The notes: generated by a model not told the origin, from the sequence alone. Numbered from the stretch's first letter, positions 40,685 to 50,414 are shown. The stretch is 64,000 nucleotides of DNA from an uncultured Acidobacteriia bacterium (GCA_903925975.1 CAIYHG010000181.1:1-64000); one strand, 5' to 3'. Program-made: numbers and translations.

Positions 40685-41533
40685 TTATCCCACAAGCGGA
40701 TCGCGGCCGGCATCCAGCGTATCAATCAGGCGCCGGGCGAAATCGACTGAAGAAGCGCGTGGATGACTGGAACGATGAACTTCAAGCGCCCATCGCGCTT
40801 GCTCGACCTGCCTGACTACTGCCCGTGTTTCGCGAAAAGATGACCCCGTAGCAGCGAAATCGTAGCAGTCAACGCGGACTTTGCCGGCCCGCAACGCCGC
40901 AGGCAGTAGCCGGTTGCACGAGCATGGCGCCGTATCCGAGGCAAGGCCGCAGTAGCTTCGGGTGAACGTCAAGATAGCCGTGCGCGCCTGCTGGAGACGT
41001 TTTCGGAATAGACTTGGCGAGATGTCCAGAGCCTCGGCGGCCTCCGGGCCCGGCAATTCCAGGATCTCGCCGAGCACGTACGCCAGCCGGTGCGGCCGGT
41101 CCAGGCATTGGAGCATGGCAAGCGTGCACCCTACCTTCACCTCTTCAATCAGGAGGGAATGCTCTGTCTCAGCCGGCGCCTCAGGACCCAGCCCTTGGGT
41201 CAGGTCTTCGGCGAAGCGCTCAAAGCTCAAGTGCAGGCGCTCCACCGCGCTCTTCTTCACATCGAGGACATAGTTCACGGCGACGCGGTACGCCCATGTT
41301 TTCAGTTTGCTGCGAAAATCGAACTGCGAGAGATGCGTTACGATGCGGACCAGAATCTCCTGTGTTGCATCCTCCGCATCCTCCCGATTGCATAACATGC
41401 GTAAGGCAAGGCCATAGATATCGCCCTGGATCGCCCGGACGAGATTCTCAAGAGCTGCGCGATCTCCATCGATCGCGAGTCTGACCTCATCTTCGAGCAC
41501 TATCGCATTTGACTCAGCCTGCTCGCCGCTCAT
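40685..41533 (-). CDS. sigma-70 family RNA polymerase sigma factor with Cys-containing C-terminal extension
   Basis: LRMLCNREDAEDATQEILVRIVTHLSQFDFRSKLKTWAYRVAVNYVLD; region 4-like segment followed by YCGLASDTAPCSCNRLLPAALRAG. Confidence 0.88.
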   Translation of the reverse strand: MSGEQAESNAIVLEDEVRLAIDGDRAALENLVRAIQGDIYGLALRMLCNREDAEDATQEILVRIVTHLSQFDFRSKLKTWAYRVAVNYVLDVKKSAVERLHLSFERFAEDLTQGLGPEAPAETEHSLLIEEVKVGCTLAMLQCLDRPHRLAYVLGEILELPGPEAAEALDISPSLFRKRLQQARTAILTFTRSYCGLASDTAPCSCNRLLPAALRAGKVRVDCYDFAATGSSFRETRAVVRQVEQARWALEVHRSSHPRASSVDFARRLIDTLDAGRDPLVG

Positions 41534-41757
41534 ATGGCTCCGCCCCTGCGTTCGGCCTCAGAACCAGCATAGCGCGGAGGCGCCGCAGGACCTGGACACC
41601 CTGCACGGACCTCTCACCAGCGGATCTCAATGGCTTAGCCCACTGGACGTTTGGTGGCTGGCGGCGAGACGCAATGAGAAAGCCGCGACCGGCCAGCGGG
41701 ATCTCAAAAACACACGGGTGCTGCGGGAGCTACCGCGTTCCCGTGGCGTCCCGCGCT

Positions 41758-43875
41758 TTACTGCGGCTGAAACTTGAAATCCGAAATCCCGATCTCGTCG
41801 TTGCCCTGAATCAGAAAGCCGAACTTGCCTTGAGTGAAATTGCGCCCCGGCTCCGCGAAGGAATCGAGCACCCTCCACTCGTTGCCCACGCGCACCTTCT
41901 GCACCAGGCGCTCCGGCGTCACGTCGATCTCAATCGGGAATTCTTTTTGATTCCCGAAATTCTGCGCCGCCTTCACCCGCTCGTACCGCTCGCCCTTCGC
42001 GATCACTCCGGCCCAGAAGCTCTTTGAATCCATCTCTGAGAGCAGGTAGTTCTTGGCGTCGAGATATTGCACGAACCAGCGGATCTTGCCCGAGCGGAAC
42101 AGTCCGCCGCCGCTGAGCAGTTTCACCGTGAACGTAAACACGCCCTTGGGCGGCAGCTTGTAGGTGACGGACCCGCCGCCTTTGCGCGTCCATGTGTCGC
42201 CGACCTGCTTCCAGGCGGCCGCGTCGTCGAACTCCGAGATGCTGTGCGCCGCGGGCGGCGGCGCCGGCGCGCGCGGTTGCTCGCGAAGCGTGATGCTCAG
42301 GTCGCGGTCTTCGCCGGCGGCCACTTGCACAGTCGCCGTGGAATCGATGAAACCCGGGGCGCTCGCCGAAAACGTATAGCTCCCGGCCAACAGTTCGATC
42401 TGCCCTCCGCGAACTTCGTGCCCTTCCGTCTCATTGCCGCGCCGGTAAGTGACCGTCGCCGAGGCCGGGTTGCGCGCGAGCCGGACCACGCCCAGGGCCG
42501 GCGCAAGCTGAACTTCGGCTCCTTCCAGAATCACCGGCTGGTTCGCATGGAACCAACGGTCCCATTGCTTGGGCAAGAAGTTCTCCCGCCGCAGTTCCAC
42601 GGCGTGGTCGCCCGGTTGAATGCCGGCCAGGCCGAACGAGCCATCCGGCCCTGTCTCGCCAACCGCTTTCTCGTTAATGAAAACCTGCGCCCCTGGCGTT
42701 GCGCCGCGGATGTCGAGCGAACTGAATTGCGGCTGCGGCGTCAGTTCGAACTTCACGCGCACCTCGGCGCCCTTCTTCACTTCCACGGTCTGCGGGGCCG
42801 TCTCTTCAAAGCCGCTCTTGGCTACCTGCACCGTCACTGGCCCGAGGGTCTGTATGCGCAATTGGCCGCGCTTCGTGCGAGTCTTGTACTCCTGGCCGTT
42901 CAGGTATACGCGCACATCGTCCTGGCCGGTGGCCACGATCAGCGTGCCCGCATTGACGTCCGTCTTCAGGAATGCCGTCAGCGTGGGGGATGGCCCGAAG
43001 CTTTCGCTCATGTTCCGCTGATCCTTGCCTTCGCCGACAACGATTTCGTTGACGCCCTGCTGAAAACTAGTGATGTCCGTTCCCTCCGGACCGGCGTCCG
43101 CTTGCGCCTGGCCGTTCACCGCGAGCTTCCAGGGGCCGGCGTTGGTGACGATGCGCGCCTGTTTTCCGAAACTGGCCACCAGCACCGCGATCATGTTCCG
43201 CGCGCTAATGGGCCCGGTCACGGCCGGCGTCCCCGTCTCCGCGATTTCGAACGCGAAGGAGGCGTCCACGTTCGGCCCCGTGACCTTCACCGTGTGGGGT
43301 CCAGGAATCGCTTTGTCAATTACCAACTGCCCGTCCTGCAGATCCGCAGGCGGCTGGCCGTCGATCGCGACCTTGCCTTGGGCCAGATCCGTCAGCAGGC
43401 GAATGGATGGCGGCGGCGCCTGAACCACGGGCGCCGGCGGGCGCTTGTTGGCCTCCTCGCGCGCCCTTTGCTGGGTGACGTAATAGTTCCCTAAGACCCC
43501 GGCCGCGATGATCAAGGCGCCGGCCAACGCAATCAGCGCCGCGCGCTTCCAGGCGCGCCGTGCCGGCTTCGGAGCCGAGACCTCAGGCAGTGCGGCTTGT
43601 TTGGGCTTTTCGGCGGGCGCGGCCTGCGCCGGTTTCGGCGCAACGGGAGGCGGTGGAGCGTACCCTGTCTGGTGCTTGAGTAGCGTGCCGCGCGCGATCA
43701 GGCGCAGCCGCACTTCCTCCGCCTCAAGCTGCACGTCGAGATCGCCCGGAAAGCCGTGGACGATCTCGTTCAGCCGGGCGAGAATCGGCCGCAAGGCGGC
43801 AACATCGGCCGCCGACTCGATCTGCTCGTCGAGTCTCTTCAGTTCTTCGTAAGGATTCACTTTTCCGGCGCCCAC
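41758..43875 (-). CDS. single-TM protein with PEGA-like beta domains and a C-terminal LamG/DUF1080-like domain
   Basis: TM at WKRAALIALAGALIIAAGVLGNYYV; IRGATPGAQVFINEKAVGETGPDGSFGLAGIQPGDHAVELRRENFLP and similar repeats. Confidence 0.7.
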   Translation of the reverse strand: MGAGKVNPYEELKRLDEQIESAADVAALRPILARLNEIVHGFPGDLDVQLEAEEVRLRLIARGTLLKHQTGYAPPPPVAPKPAQAAPAEKPKQAALPEVSAPKPARRAWKRAALIALAGALIIAAGVLGNYYVTQQRAREEANKRPPAPVVQAPPPSIRLLTDLAQGKVAIDGQPPADLQDGQLVIDKAIPGPHTVKVTGPNVDASFAFEIAETGTPAVTGPISARNMIAVLVASFGKQARIVTNAGPWKLAVNGQAQADAGPEGTDITSFQQGVNEIVVGEGKDQRNMSESFGPSPTLTAFLKTDVNAGTLIVATGQDDVRVYLNGQEYKTRTKRGQLRIQTLGPVTVQVAKSGFEETAPQTVEVKKGAEVRVKFELTPQPQFSSLDIRGATPGAQVFINEKAVGETGPDGSFGLAGIQPGDHAVELRRENFLPKQWDRWFHANQPVILEGAEVQLAPALGVVRLARNPASATVTYRRGNETEGHEVRGGQIELLAGSYTFSASAPGFIDSTATVQVAAGEDRDLSITLREQPRAPAPPPAAHSISEFDDAAAWKQVGDTWTRKGGGSVTYKLPPKGVFTFTVKLLSGGGLFRSGKIRWFVQYLDAKNYLLSEMDSKSFWAGVIAKGERYERVKAAQNFGNQKEFPIEIDVTPERLVQKVRVGNEWRVLDSFAEPGRNFTQGKFGFLIQGNDEIGISDFKFQPQ

Positions 43876-43959
43876 GCTGCCTATCCTACACCTTTAGACA
43901 ACGTAACAAGCAACCAGGGCGGGAAACCGGGAAGCGGCCAGGCGAGGGCGCGCTGGCGA

Positions 43960-44928
43960 TTACGCCGATCCGGCCGTTTGCGCCAGCGGAATGAGCTGCT
44001 TATTCCGCGCCAGCCACTGATCGAACGTCAGCAGCGCCGGGTTCAGGGCGCGGGACACCACGAGGCTGCGCGCGCCGCAGAAGTAATCGTTGAAGTCGCG
44101 CTTGAACTGGAACATGTTGCCCAGGTCGTCGGCGCCGGGGAAGCCGAAGCCGCGATAGACATCCGGCGGAACGTCGTTGTAGCGGACTTCCTGCCCCAGG
44201 GCGCGGCTGAAGCTCTCCGCCATTTGCGCGCCGGTCGGGTGCTCGCCCGCGACGCCCACCGTGCGGCCCGCGTATTCGCCTCCGCGCTGGAATACGCCGT
44301 ACGCGCATGCGCCGATGTCGTCCGCGGCGATGCCGGGGAGTTTCTTGTCGCCCATGGGCAAGGTGATGGCTAAGCGCCCGTCGGCGCCCTTCTGCGGACC
44401 CATCCCGAAGGAGATGAAGTTATCCCAGTAGAACGAGGTCAGCAGCAGCGTGGCAGGCACGCCAGACTCCACGAAGAAATGGTCCGCTTCGCCTTTCGCA
44501 TCGAGGTGCGGCGTCTTGTATTTCCCCTGAAGCGTGGGCATGCGGTTGTCGCTGAGCGGGACCCATTTACGGGTGTCCTCCAGCGTGGACCAGATCACGT
44601 GCTTCAGCTTGGCCCCTTTCGCCGCGCGCGCCATGGCGGCAGCTTCGGCCAGTTCCTTTTCGGGCGAGAAGTGCGCCCAGAAGAAGGTTACGCAATACGC
44701 CCCGTACGCGCCTTCGAACGCGCGCCGCAGGCTGTCCTCGTCGTCCACGTCCGCCGCCACCACCTCAGCCCCGAGCTGCGCGAGTTCGCGCGCCTTGTCG
44801 GATTGCGGATCGCGGGTAATGGCGCGCGCCCGGAACTCTCCGCCGGAATCGCGCAGGATGGCGCGCACCAATCCGCCGCCCTGGGCTCCGGTAGCGCCGA
44901 TTACGGCAATCGTCTTCTGTTCCTTCAT
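43960..44928 (-). CDS. NmrA-like NAD(P)-binding protein
   Basis: KTIAVIGATGAQGGGLVRAILRD; SDR-like; GGAGGGACACC RBS before the ATG at 44928. Confidence 0.88.
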   Translation of the reverse strand: MKEQKTIAVIGATGAQGGGLVRAILRDSGGEFRARAITRDPQSDKARELAQLGAEVVAADVDDEDSLRRAFEGAYGAYCVTFFWAHFSPEKELAEAAAMARAAKGAKLKHVIWSTLEDTRKWVPLSDNRMPTLQGKYKTPHLDAKGEADHFFVESGVPATLLLTSFYWDNFISFGMGPQKGADGRLAITLPMGDKKLPGIAADDIGACAYGVFQRGGEYAGRTVGVAGEHPTGAQMAESFSRALGQEVRYNDVPPDVYRGFGFPGADDLGNMFQFKRDFNDYFCGARSLVVSRALNPALLTFDQWLARNKQLIPLAQTAGSA

Positions 44929-45028
44929 GGTGTCCCTCCTGTTTGAGTGCCGGTAAATCTCTTGTGCCGAGCATATCACTAGTGGCGCCACCCGGGCTGT
45001 GCCGCGGGAAACTAGAATGGAGTTTCCC

Positions 45029-46354
45029 ATGGACGTCCATCTCTCCTCGTATGGCCGGGCTTCGTCGCGGCCGGCGCCTGTCAACCGGATGATGCAGGCC
45101 TTCGCCAGCGATTTCCGCGACGGCGTCGATATCAATCTTGGCGTAGGCTACGTCAACGAAAAGACCATCCCGGTTCCGGCGCTCATCGAGGCCATGCAGG
45201 CCGTTGCGGGCGACCCGGTGGCATACAGGCAGGCGTTCAATTCCGGCGGTCCGGCCGGCTCGGCGAATCTGGTGGCGTCGTTGCGCCGCTTGCTGAGCGG
45301 GCCGGGGAGCGCGCTCGACCCGGCCACGGTCGAGCGCCGGCAGTTGATCATCGGCCCGTGTGGCGCCACCAGCATTCTCGATGGGTTGGCCGAAGTGATC
45401 GAGCCGGGAATCGTGGTCACGTCCGACCCGATGTATTACATCTACTGCGAGGCGCTCGAACGCAAAGGCTTCGAGGTTCTGGCTGTCCCTGAGGACGACG
45501 AAGGCATCGGTCTCGAAGCGCTAGAGCGAAAACTGGCGTCGCTCGGCGACGGCATCAACCGGCTCGCCTTCTTCTACGCTGTCACGGTCAATAACCCCTC
45601 GTGTACGCTGCTCTCAAACCGGCGCCGGCGCGCGCTGCTCGATGTCGCGGCGCGGCTCTCGCGCGAGCAAGGCCGGCGCATTCCTATTTTCTACGACCTC
45701 GCCTACGAATTGCTGCTGCACGATCCCGAGGCTGCGCCCTTTGTTTCCGTGCTGCCCGAAGACGAACTCGGGATCGCCTATGAGATCGGAACGCTTTCGA
45801 AGCTGCTGGCCCCAAGCCTGCGGATCGGCTATCTGCTCGGTCCCGATGGCCCGCTGATGAATGCGATGGTGCAGAAGACCAGCGACACGGGGTTCAGCGC
45901 GCCCCTCTTCGTTCAGGAGATGGCATCTTACCTTCTGGACCGGCACGTCACGGCGCAACTCCGCGCCGTGAATGCAGGCTACCGCCAGAAGGCGCTGGCC
46001 GTTCGTGAGGGGATCGAGCGCAGCCTCGGCCCATTCCTCGAAGAGTGCCGCGGCGGCAGCGCGGGCTTCTATTACTACTTGACCTTCCGCGACGTGGAAA
46101 CGCACCCCGCCTCGCCGCTGTTCCAGTTTCTGACGCGCACCACGGGCGACCCCTTGCTCGACGGCCCTGAGGGCAACCGCCTGCCGCGGGTGATGTACAT
46201 TCCCGGGGAATACTGTGTCCACCCGAGGGGCGAGATAGTCGAAAAGGGCAAGCGCCAGATGCGCCTATCCTACGGCTACGAGGACGCGCCTACGATACTG
46301 TGCGCGCTGGCTGTGATGAAGGAAGCGGTGGAATACGCGCGCGCCCGTGCCTGA
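45029..46354 (+). CDS. PLP-dependent class I/II aminotransferase
   Basis: INLGVGYVNEKTIPVPALIEAM, NNPSCTLLSNRRRRALLDVAA, YEIGTLSKLLAPSLRIGYLLGP. Confidence 0.85.
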   Translation: MDVHLSSYGRASSRPAPVNRMMQAFASDFRDGVDINLGVGYVNEKTIPVPALIEAMQAVAGDPVAYRQAFNSGGPAGSANLVASLRRLLSGPGSALDPATVERRQLIIGPCGATSILDGLAEVIEPGIVVTSDPMYYIYCEALERKGFEVLAVPEDDEGIGLEALERKLASLGDGINRLAFFYAVTVNNPSCTLLSNRRRRALLDVAARLSREQGRRIPIFYDLAYELLLHDPEAAPFVSVLPEDELGIAYEIGTLSKLLAPSLRIGYLLGPDGPLMNAMVQKTSDTGFSAPLFVQEMASYLLDRHVTAQLRAVNAGYRQKALAVREGIERSLGPFLEECRGGSAGFYYYLTFRDVETHPASPLFQFLTRTTGDPLLDGPEGNRLPRVMYIPGEYCVHPRGEIVEKGKRQMRLSYGYEDAPTILCALAVMKEAVEYARARA

Positions 46355-46424
46355 AATCTTGACCAAGGGATGATTTACCGGACTTTATAGCGGACATTGC
46401 GCAGGTCTATACCGACCTTGAAGT

Positions 46425-46451
46425 CTACTTAATTAAATGATATATAAGTAG
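46425..46451. promoter_or_regulatory. 7-bp inverted repeat CTACTTA-N13-TAAGTAG in the AT-rich promoter region of the Fic gene
   Basis: Read directly; 23-49 nt upstream of the Fic ATG. Confidence 0.5.
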
Positions 46452-46473
46452 TTGTTGTGTTTATATAACGGTC

Positions 46474-47685
46474 ATGGATGCGGACATATTAGCGGAAGAT
46501 CGAGGCGAGGCTGTTTCCCTGATGGAGCCGCTTCTGATCGCGGACGGCTCTCGCCATCGAGGGGAGCTTCTGGACCTTGCGCTAGATCTCGCCCAGAGGT
46601 CCGCCGGCTTCCGCCGCAGTCTGCCGGCCGCCCTGCTCGCGTCGCTGGCCGATTTGGTCCGGGCGATGAACTGCTACTACTCGAACCTGATCGAAGGCCA
46701 CGACACACACCCCGTGGATATCGAGCGGGCGTTGAAGAACGATTACAGCCACGATCGCCGCAAGCGCGATTTGCAGGTGGAAGCCAAAGCCCACATAGCC
46801 GTGCAGCAATGGATCGATACTGGCGGACTCAAAGGCGGCGCCGTCAGCGCCGGGGCGATTGCGGAGGTTCACCGGCGCTTCTGCGAACTTCTGCCCGAGG
46901 ATCTTCTCTGGGTCGAAGACCCCACAACCCACGAACGCATCCGGCTCGCGCCCGGCGAATTCCGCAGGCGGGATGTTCAGGTGGGCACTCACGTCGCGAT
47001 CAGTCCGGGCGCTTTGCCCCGCTTCCTGGCGCGTTTCGAGCAGGCGTACGGAAATCCAGGCAAGGCCGACGGCGTAATTTCCATGGCAGCCGCACACCAT
47101 CGCCTGCTATGGATGCATCCGTTTGTGGACGGCAACGGGCGAGTGGCGCGCCTGATGTCGCATGCGATGCTGCTCAATATCCTCGATACCGGCGCGGTCT
47201 GGTCGGTGGCGCGCGGACTTGCGCGGAATGTACAGGAGTATAAGACCCTGCTGGCGAATTGCGACTTGCCGCGGCGCAACAATCTGGATGGCCGGGGAGC
47301 GCTCAGCGAGGAAGCTCTCGCGGAATTTACGCGGTTCTTCCTCACGGTCTGCGCCGATCAGGTCGCGTTCATGGAAGGTCTGATGCAGCCCGACCGCCTG
47401 CGCACCCGCATCCTGCTATGGGCCGAGGAAGAGACCCGGATGGGCCAACTGCCGGCAAGATCGGGCAGCATTCTTGAAGCCGTGCTCTATCGCGGCGAGC
47501 TGCCCCGCGGCGAGGCCGCCGCCCTAGTGGGAACCGGCGAGCGCCAGGCCCGCCGCATCGTATCGGCGTTGCTTGAGAAGGAAGTGCTGGTGTCGGACAG
47601 TCCGCGTTCCCCGCTGCGCCTGGCATTTCCCGCTGCGCTCGCCTCGCGTTGGATGCCGGGGCTATTTCCGGAGAAGCCGTACTAA
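46474..47685 (+). CDS. Fic family protein (class II, N-terminal inhibitory motif)
   Basis: HPFVDGNGRVARLMSH active-site motif; SNLIEG inhibitory-motif match N-terminal to it; C-terminal winged-helix-like region. Confidence 0.93.
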   Translation: MDADILAEDRGEAVSLMEPLLIADGSRHRGELLDLALDLAQRSAGFRRSLPAALLASLADLVRAMNCYYSNLIEGHDTHPVDIERALKNDYSHDRRKRDLQVEAKAHIAVQQWIDTGGLKGGAVSAGAIAEVHRRFCELLPEDLLWVEDPTTHERIRLAPGEFRRRDVQVGTHVAISPGALPRFLARFEQAYGNPGKADGVISMAAAHHRLLWMHPFVDGNGRVARLMSHAMLLNILDTGAVWSVARGLARNVQEYKTLLANCDLPRRNNLDGRGALSEEALAEFTRFFLTVCADQVAFMEGLMQPDRLRTRILLWAEEETRMGQLPARSGSILEAVLYRGELPRGEAAALVGTGERQARRIVSALLEKEVLVSDSPRSPLRLAFPAALASRWMPGLFPEKPY

Positions 47686-47734
47686 CATCCAAACCCCGCC
47701 GTGCGCCAGTCCGTGAGAGCCCTGAACCGCGCAT

Positions 47735-47845
47735 GGCTTCGACGACGTTCCCGAAATGCTGCGTGCGCTGGCGTTGATGCGGGAAGGCGTGGAATACGCG
47801 CGGTCCGTGACTCTTACCGGCCAGCCTTGGCCTCCAACGCACTGA
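47735..47845 (+). pseudogene. remnant of a paralogous aminotransferase 3' end
   Basis: GFDDVPEMLRALALMREGVEYARSV aligns with GYEDAPTILCALAVMKEAVEYARAR at the end of the 45029-46354 aminotransferase; nothing else of that gene is present. Confidence 0.65.
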
Positions 47846-48593
47846 CCCGTTCGGGGAGCGGCGGATGCGTTGAAAAGTATTCCGCCAGACCGGAATCGCC
47901 CGGCGATGCTTTCGCCAGGCGAAGCAGCGCGCGGGCCGCGGCGCGCGCATCGAAACCGGCCGCCGCGGAGAGCCGGGCTCCTTCGCGATCGGCCTCGAGT
48001 TCCAAATCCCGCGAGTAGCCCTTACCGAGCAATTCGCGAAGCAGCATCCCCGCGCCGGACAGCCTGGCGGTGACCGCGCCGAGGATTGTCTGGGTGGTTA
48101 GCTGGCTCCTCGCATGGCCGAGCGTGACGTGGGCCATTTCGTGCCCGAGGAAGAACGCGATTTCGTCGCGGTCCTGCGCGCACAGGCGGATCAGGGCTTC
48201 GGTGATGAACACGAAGCCGCCGGGGAGCGCGAAGGCATTCGCCACGCCGGCGCGGAGGACACGAAATTGAAACTTCCGGCGCGGATCGGCGACCGCCGCA
48301 AGGCTTGAGCCGACCGTTGCTACAAGCTCCTGGGCTGCGCTTGAGGCGCGGCCTGGAAACTGCGCCGCGAACTGGCGGGCGCATTCGGTCCCGTACTCCT
48401 GTTCCGCCTGGAGCGCATCGGTCTCGCTTCCGGCCATCCAACTCCACATCCAGTTGGCTTGGCGAAAACGCTTTCGAGAATGGCCGCCGAGCCATGAGCC
48501 CAGGCGAGGCAGACTCTTCGCGCAGAAGAACAGGAGGATGGCGACGATGAGAAGTAGTTTCAGCAATGCCCAACTCCGCGCTGTATGGATCAA
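47814..48593 (-). CDS. M48 family zinc metalloprotease
   Basis: FFLGHEMAHVTLGHARSQ (HExxH), ELEADREGARLSAAAGFD. Confidence 0.9.
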   Translation of the reverse strand: MIHTARSWALLKLLLIVAILLFFCAKSLPRLGSWLGGHSRKRFRQANWMWSWMAGSETDALQAEQEYGTECARQFAAQFPGRASSAAQELVATVGSSLAAVADPRRKFQFRVLRAGVANAFALPGGFVFITEALIRLCAQDRDEIAFFLGHEMAHVTLGHARSQLTTQTILGAVTARLSGAGMLLRELLGKGYSRDLELEADREGARLSAAAGFDARAAARALLRLAKASPGDSGLAEYFSTHPPLPERVSALEAKAGR

Positions 48594-48631
48594 TGGTACG
48601 TCCGGTGAGGAATGCGTGGCGTAATTGCGCG

Positions 48632-49276
48632 TCAGCCTGCGATGGCCCGAAACCGCGCCAGGATTTCTTCCACTCGCCCCGCGGCCCGCTTGAGATCGTG
48701 CCCTGTGCCTTCGACCGGCATGACCTCCGTCCGCGCCGGAATCAAAGCCGTTGCTTCTTGCAGCTCTTCAATCGAACCGAACGGGTCTGACGTTCCATGC
48801 ACGAACAACGCGGGCGCTCGCCATTGCGGAAAGAACTTGGTGCGTTTCGCCTCCGGCTTGCCCGGCGGATGCAGGGGGTAGGAAAGCAGCAGCAAGCCTG
48901 CGAACAACTCCGGCCGTTCGGCTGCGAGCATCGCCGTCTGCCTGCCTCCGTAGGAGTGACCCGCCGCGAAGATGCGGCCCGGGGCCATGCCCCGCATCGC
49001 CTCGGCAGCCTGGGCGATGCCCTCGCGGTCGCGCGCGGCGTGGGCGGGGAAGGGCGGTCCCTTGGGGCGCAACTGCCGGAACGGCAGGTCGTAACGCAAC
49101 GCGGTGTAGCCTGCGGCCGCCAAGGCGTGCGCCAGATGAACCAGCAGCGGGGCGTCGCGATTGGACCCCGCGCCGTGCGTCAGGAGGAAGCCGTCACCAC
49201 CGGGGCGCTCGGGCCGGTGCAGGGCTCCTCTCACGCCCGCGGCTTCGAATGCTTCTTCCATTGGCCCGGGAAACAC
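48632..49276 (-). CDS. alpha/beta family hydrolase
   Basis: FLLTHGAGSNRDAPLLVHLAHALAAAGYTALRYDLPFR, GHSYGGRQTAMLAAE, LFVHGTSDPFG. Confidence 0.88.
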   Translation of the reverse strand: MFPGPMEEAFEAAGVRGALHRPERPGGDGFLLTHGAGSNRDAPLLVHLAHALAAAGYTALRYDLPFRQLRPKGPPFPAHAARDREGIAQAAEAMRGMAPGRIFAAGHSYGGRQTAMLAAERPELFAGLLLLSYPLHPPGKPEAKRTKFFPQWRAPALFVHGTSDPFGSIEELQEATALIPARTEVMPVEGTGHDLKRAAGRVEEILARFRAIAG

Positions 49277-49402
49277 TCCGGCTACGTGTTCAGATCCTTC
49301 ACCGTCTTGGCGACCATGGAGCGCGGCGCGAAGCGCAGGCCACGCACAGCCCGCGATGCTTCGCCGATGCGCCGGTTACGATGGCCGCACCGCGGGCCAC
49401 CG

Positions 49403-49645
49403 CTACTCCTTCTTCTTCAGGCTGCCTTCGTTATCCGCGATGAAACGCCGGATCTCGTCCGTCATCCCCAGCAGTTTCTCCCATTGCTCTTTGTAGAGGG
49501 TGACGGGAAACCGCCCCAGGCCGTACACCGAGAGTCCGCCTTTCTCGCTCACGCGCAGCGAAAGCTGCCCGCGCGGCCGTTTCAGCGCCTCGTTTTCGGC
49601 GCGCAATCGCTCAAGTTCCGCTTGTAGTTCTTCTTCAGTGGGCAT
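49403..49645 (-). CDS. small conserved-type hypothetical protein
   Basis: 80-aa ORF with coiled-coil N-terminus EELQAELERLRAENEALKR; compact SYGL-type core. Confidence 0.6.
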   Translation of the reverse strand: MPTEEELQAELERLRAENEALKRPRGQLSLRVSEKGGLSVYGLGRFPVTLYKEQWEKLLGMTDEIRRFIADNEGSLKKKE

Positions 49646-49678
49646 GTCTTAATCACATGATAGGCTGGAATTCTGCCT

Positions 49679-50320
49679 ATGTCTGCGCGTTTCGATGCAG
49701 TGTTGTTCGATTTTGACGGTGTAATTGTGGATAGCGAGCCTTTGCATTTCGCCGCCTGGGTGGAGGCGGTTGCGCCGCTCGGTATCCAGGTCGAATGGGC
49801 TTATTACCGCGAACACTGCGTCGGGACCCATGAGCGCTTCACCCTCCAACTGCTCGGAGCGCTGGCTCCATCGCCGTGTGACGCCGAGACGCTGGAGGCC
49901 GCTTACAGCCGCAAGAAAGAAATCTTCAGCCGGACTCTGTTTGCCGCGCCGCCCTTTGCGGAAGGCCTGCGCGAGCTCCTGGGCGCTCTCCGGAAGGAGT
50001 ATCGCCTGGGTTTAGTGAGTTCCACGAATCGCTATGTCATCGAGCCGGCGTTAGCCGCCGGCGGTTTCGATGGCGTATTCGAACTCCTTGTTTGCGGCCG
50101 GGAAGCCGAACAGGTGAAGCCCGCGCCGCACCCCTATCTGCGCGCCGCGGCGCTGCTGGCGGCCAAGAACCCGCTGGCCGTGGAGGATTCCGCGTCGGGA
50201 ATCGCCAGCGCCCGCGCGGCCGGTTTCGAAGTGCTCGTGATCCCCCGGCCGGAAGACGTAACCCGGCTGCTTTGCGAGCGCCTGAATTTCGATCCGCGGA
50301 AGAACGGCGCGCTTCGGTAG
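49679..50320 (+). CDS. HAD family hydrolase (beta-phosphoglucomutase-like)
   Basis: DAVLFDFDGVIVDSEPLHFAAW, LGLVSSTNR, KPAPHPYLRAAALL, AVEDSASGIASARAAG. Confidence 0.93.
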   Translation: MSARFDAVLFDFDGVIVDSEPLHFAAWVEAVAPLGIQVEWAYYREHCVGTHERFTLQLLGALAPSPCDAETLEAAYSRKKEIFSRTLFAAPPFAEGLRELLGALRKEYRLGLVSSTNRYVIEPALAAGGFDGVFELLVCGREAEQVKPAPHPYLRAAALLAAKNPLAVEDSASGIASARAAGFEVLVIPRPEDVTRLLCERLNFDPRKNGALR

Positions 50321-50414
50321 ATCCGCCGGGACGCCCGCGGCGGAGTGATGCGCCCGCGCGACTGCCGCATCTCCGCGCGGGAAAGCGCTCTTCGGGCGGT
50401 GTACCCTGGAGCTA

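Noticed and set aside
49280-49400. Possible dehydrogenase remnant on the minus strand (AAIVTGAS ... MVAKTVKDLNT*)
   Set aside because: Pieces fall in different frames and are too short; similarity could be chance in GC-rich DNA.
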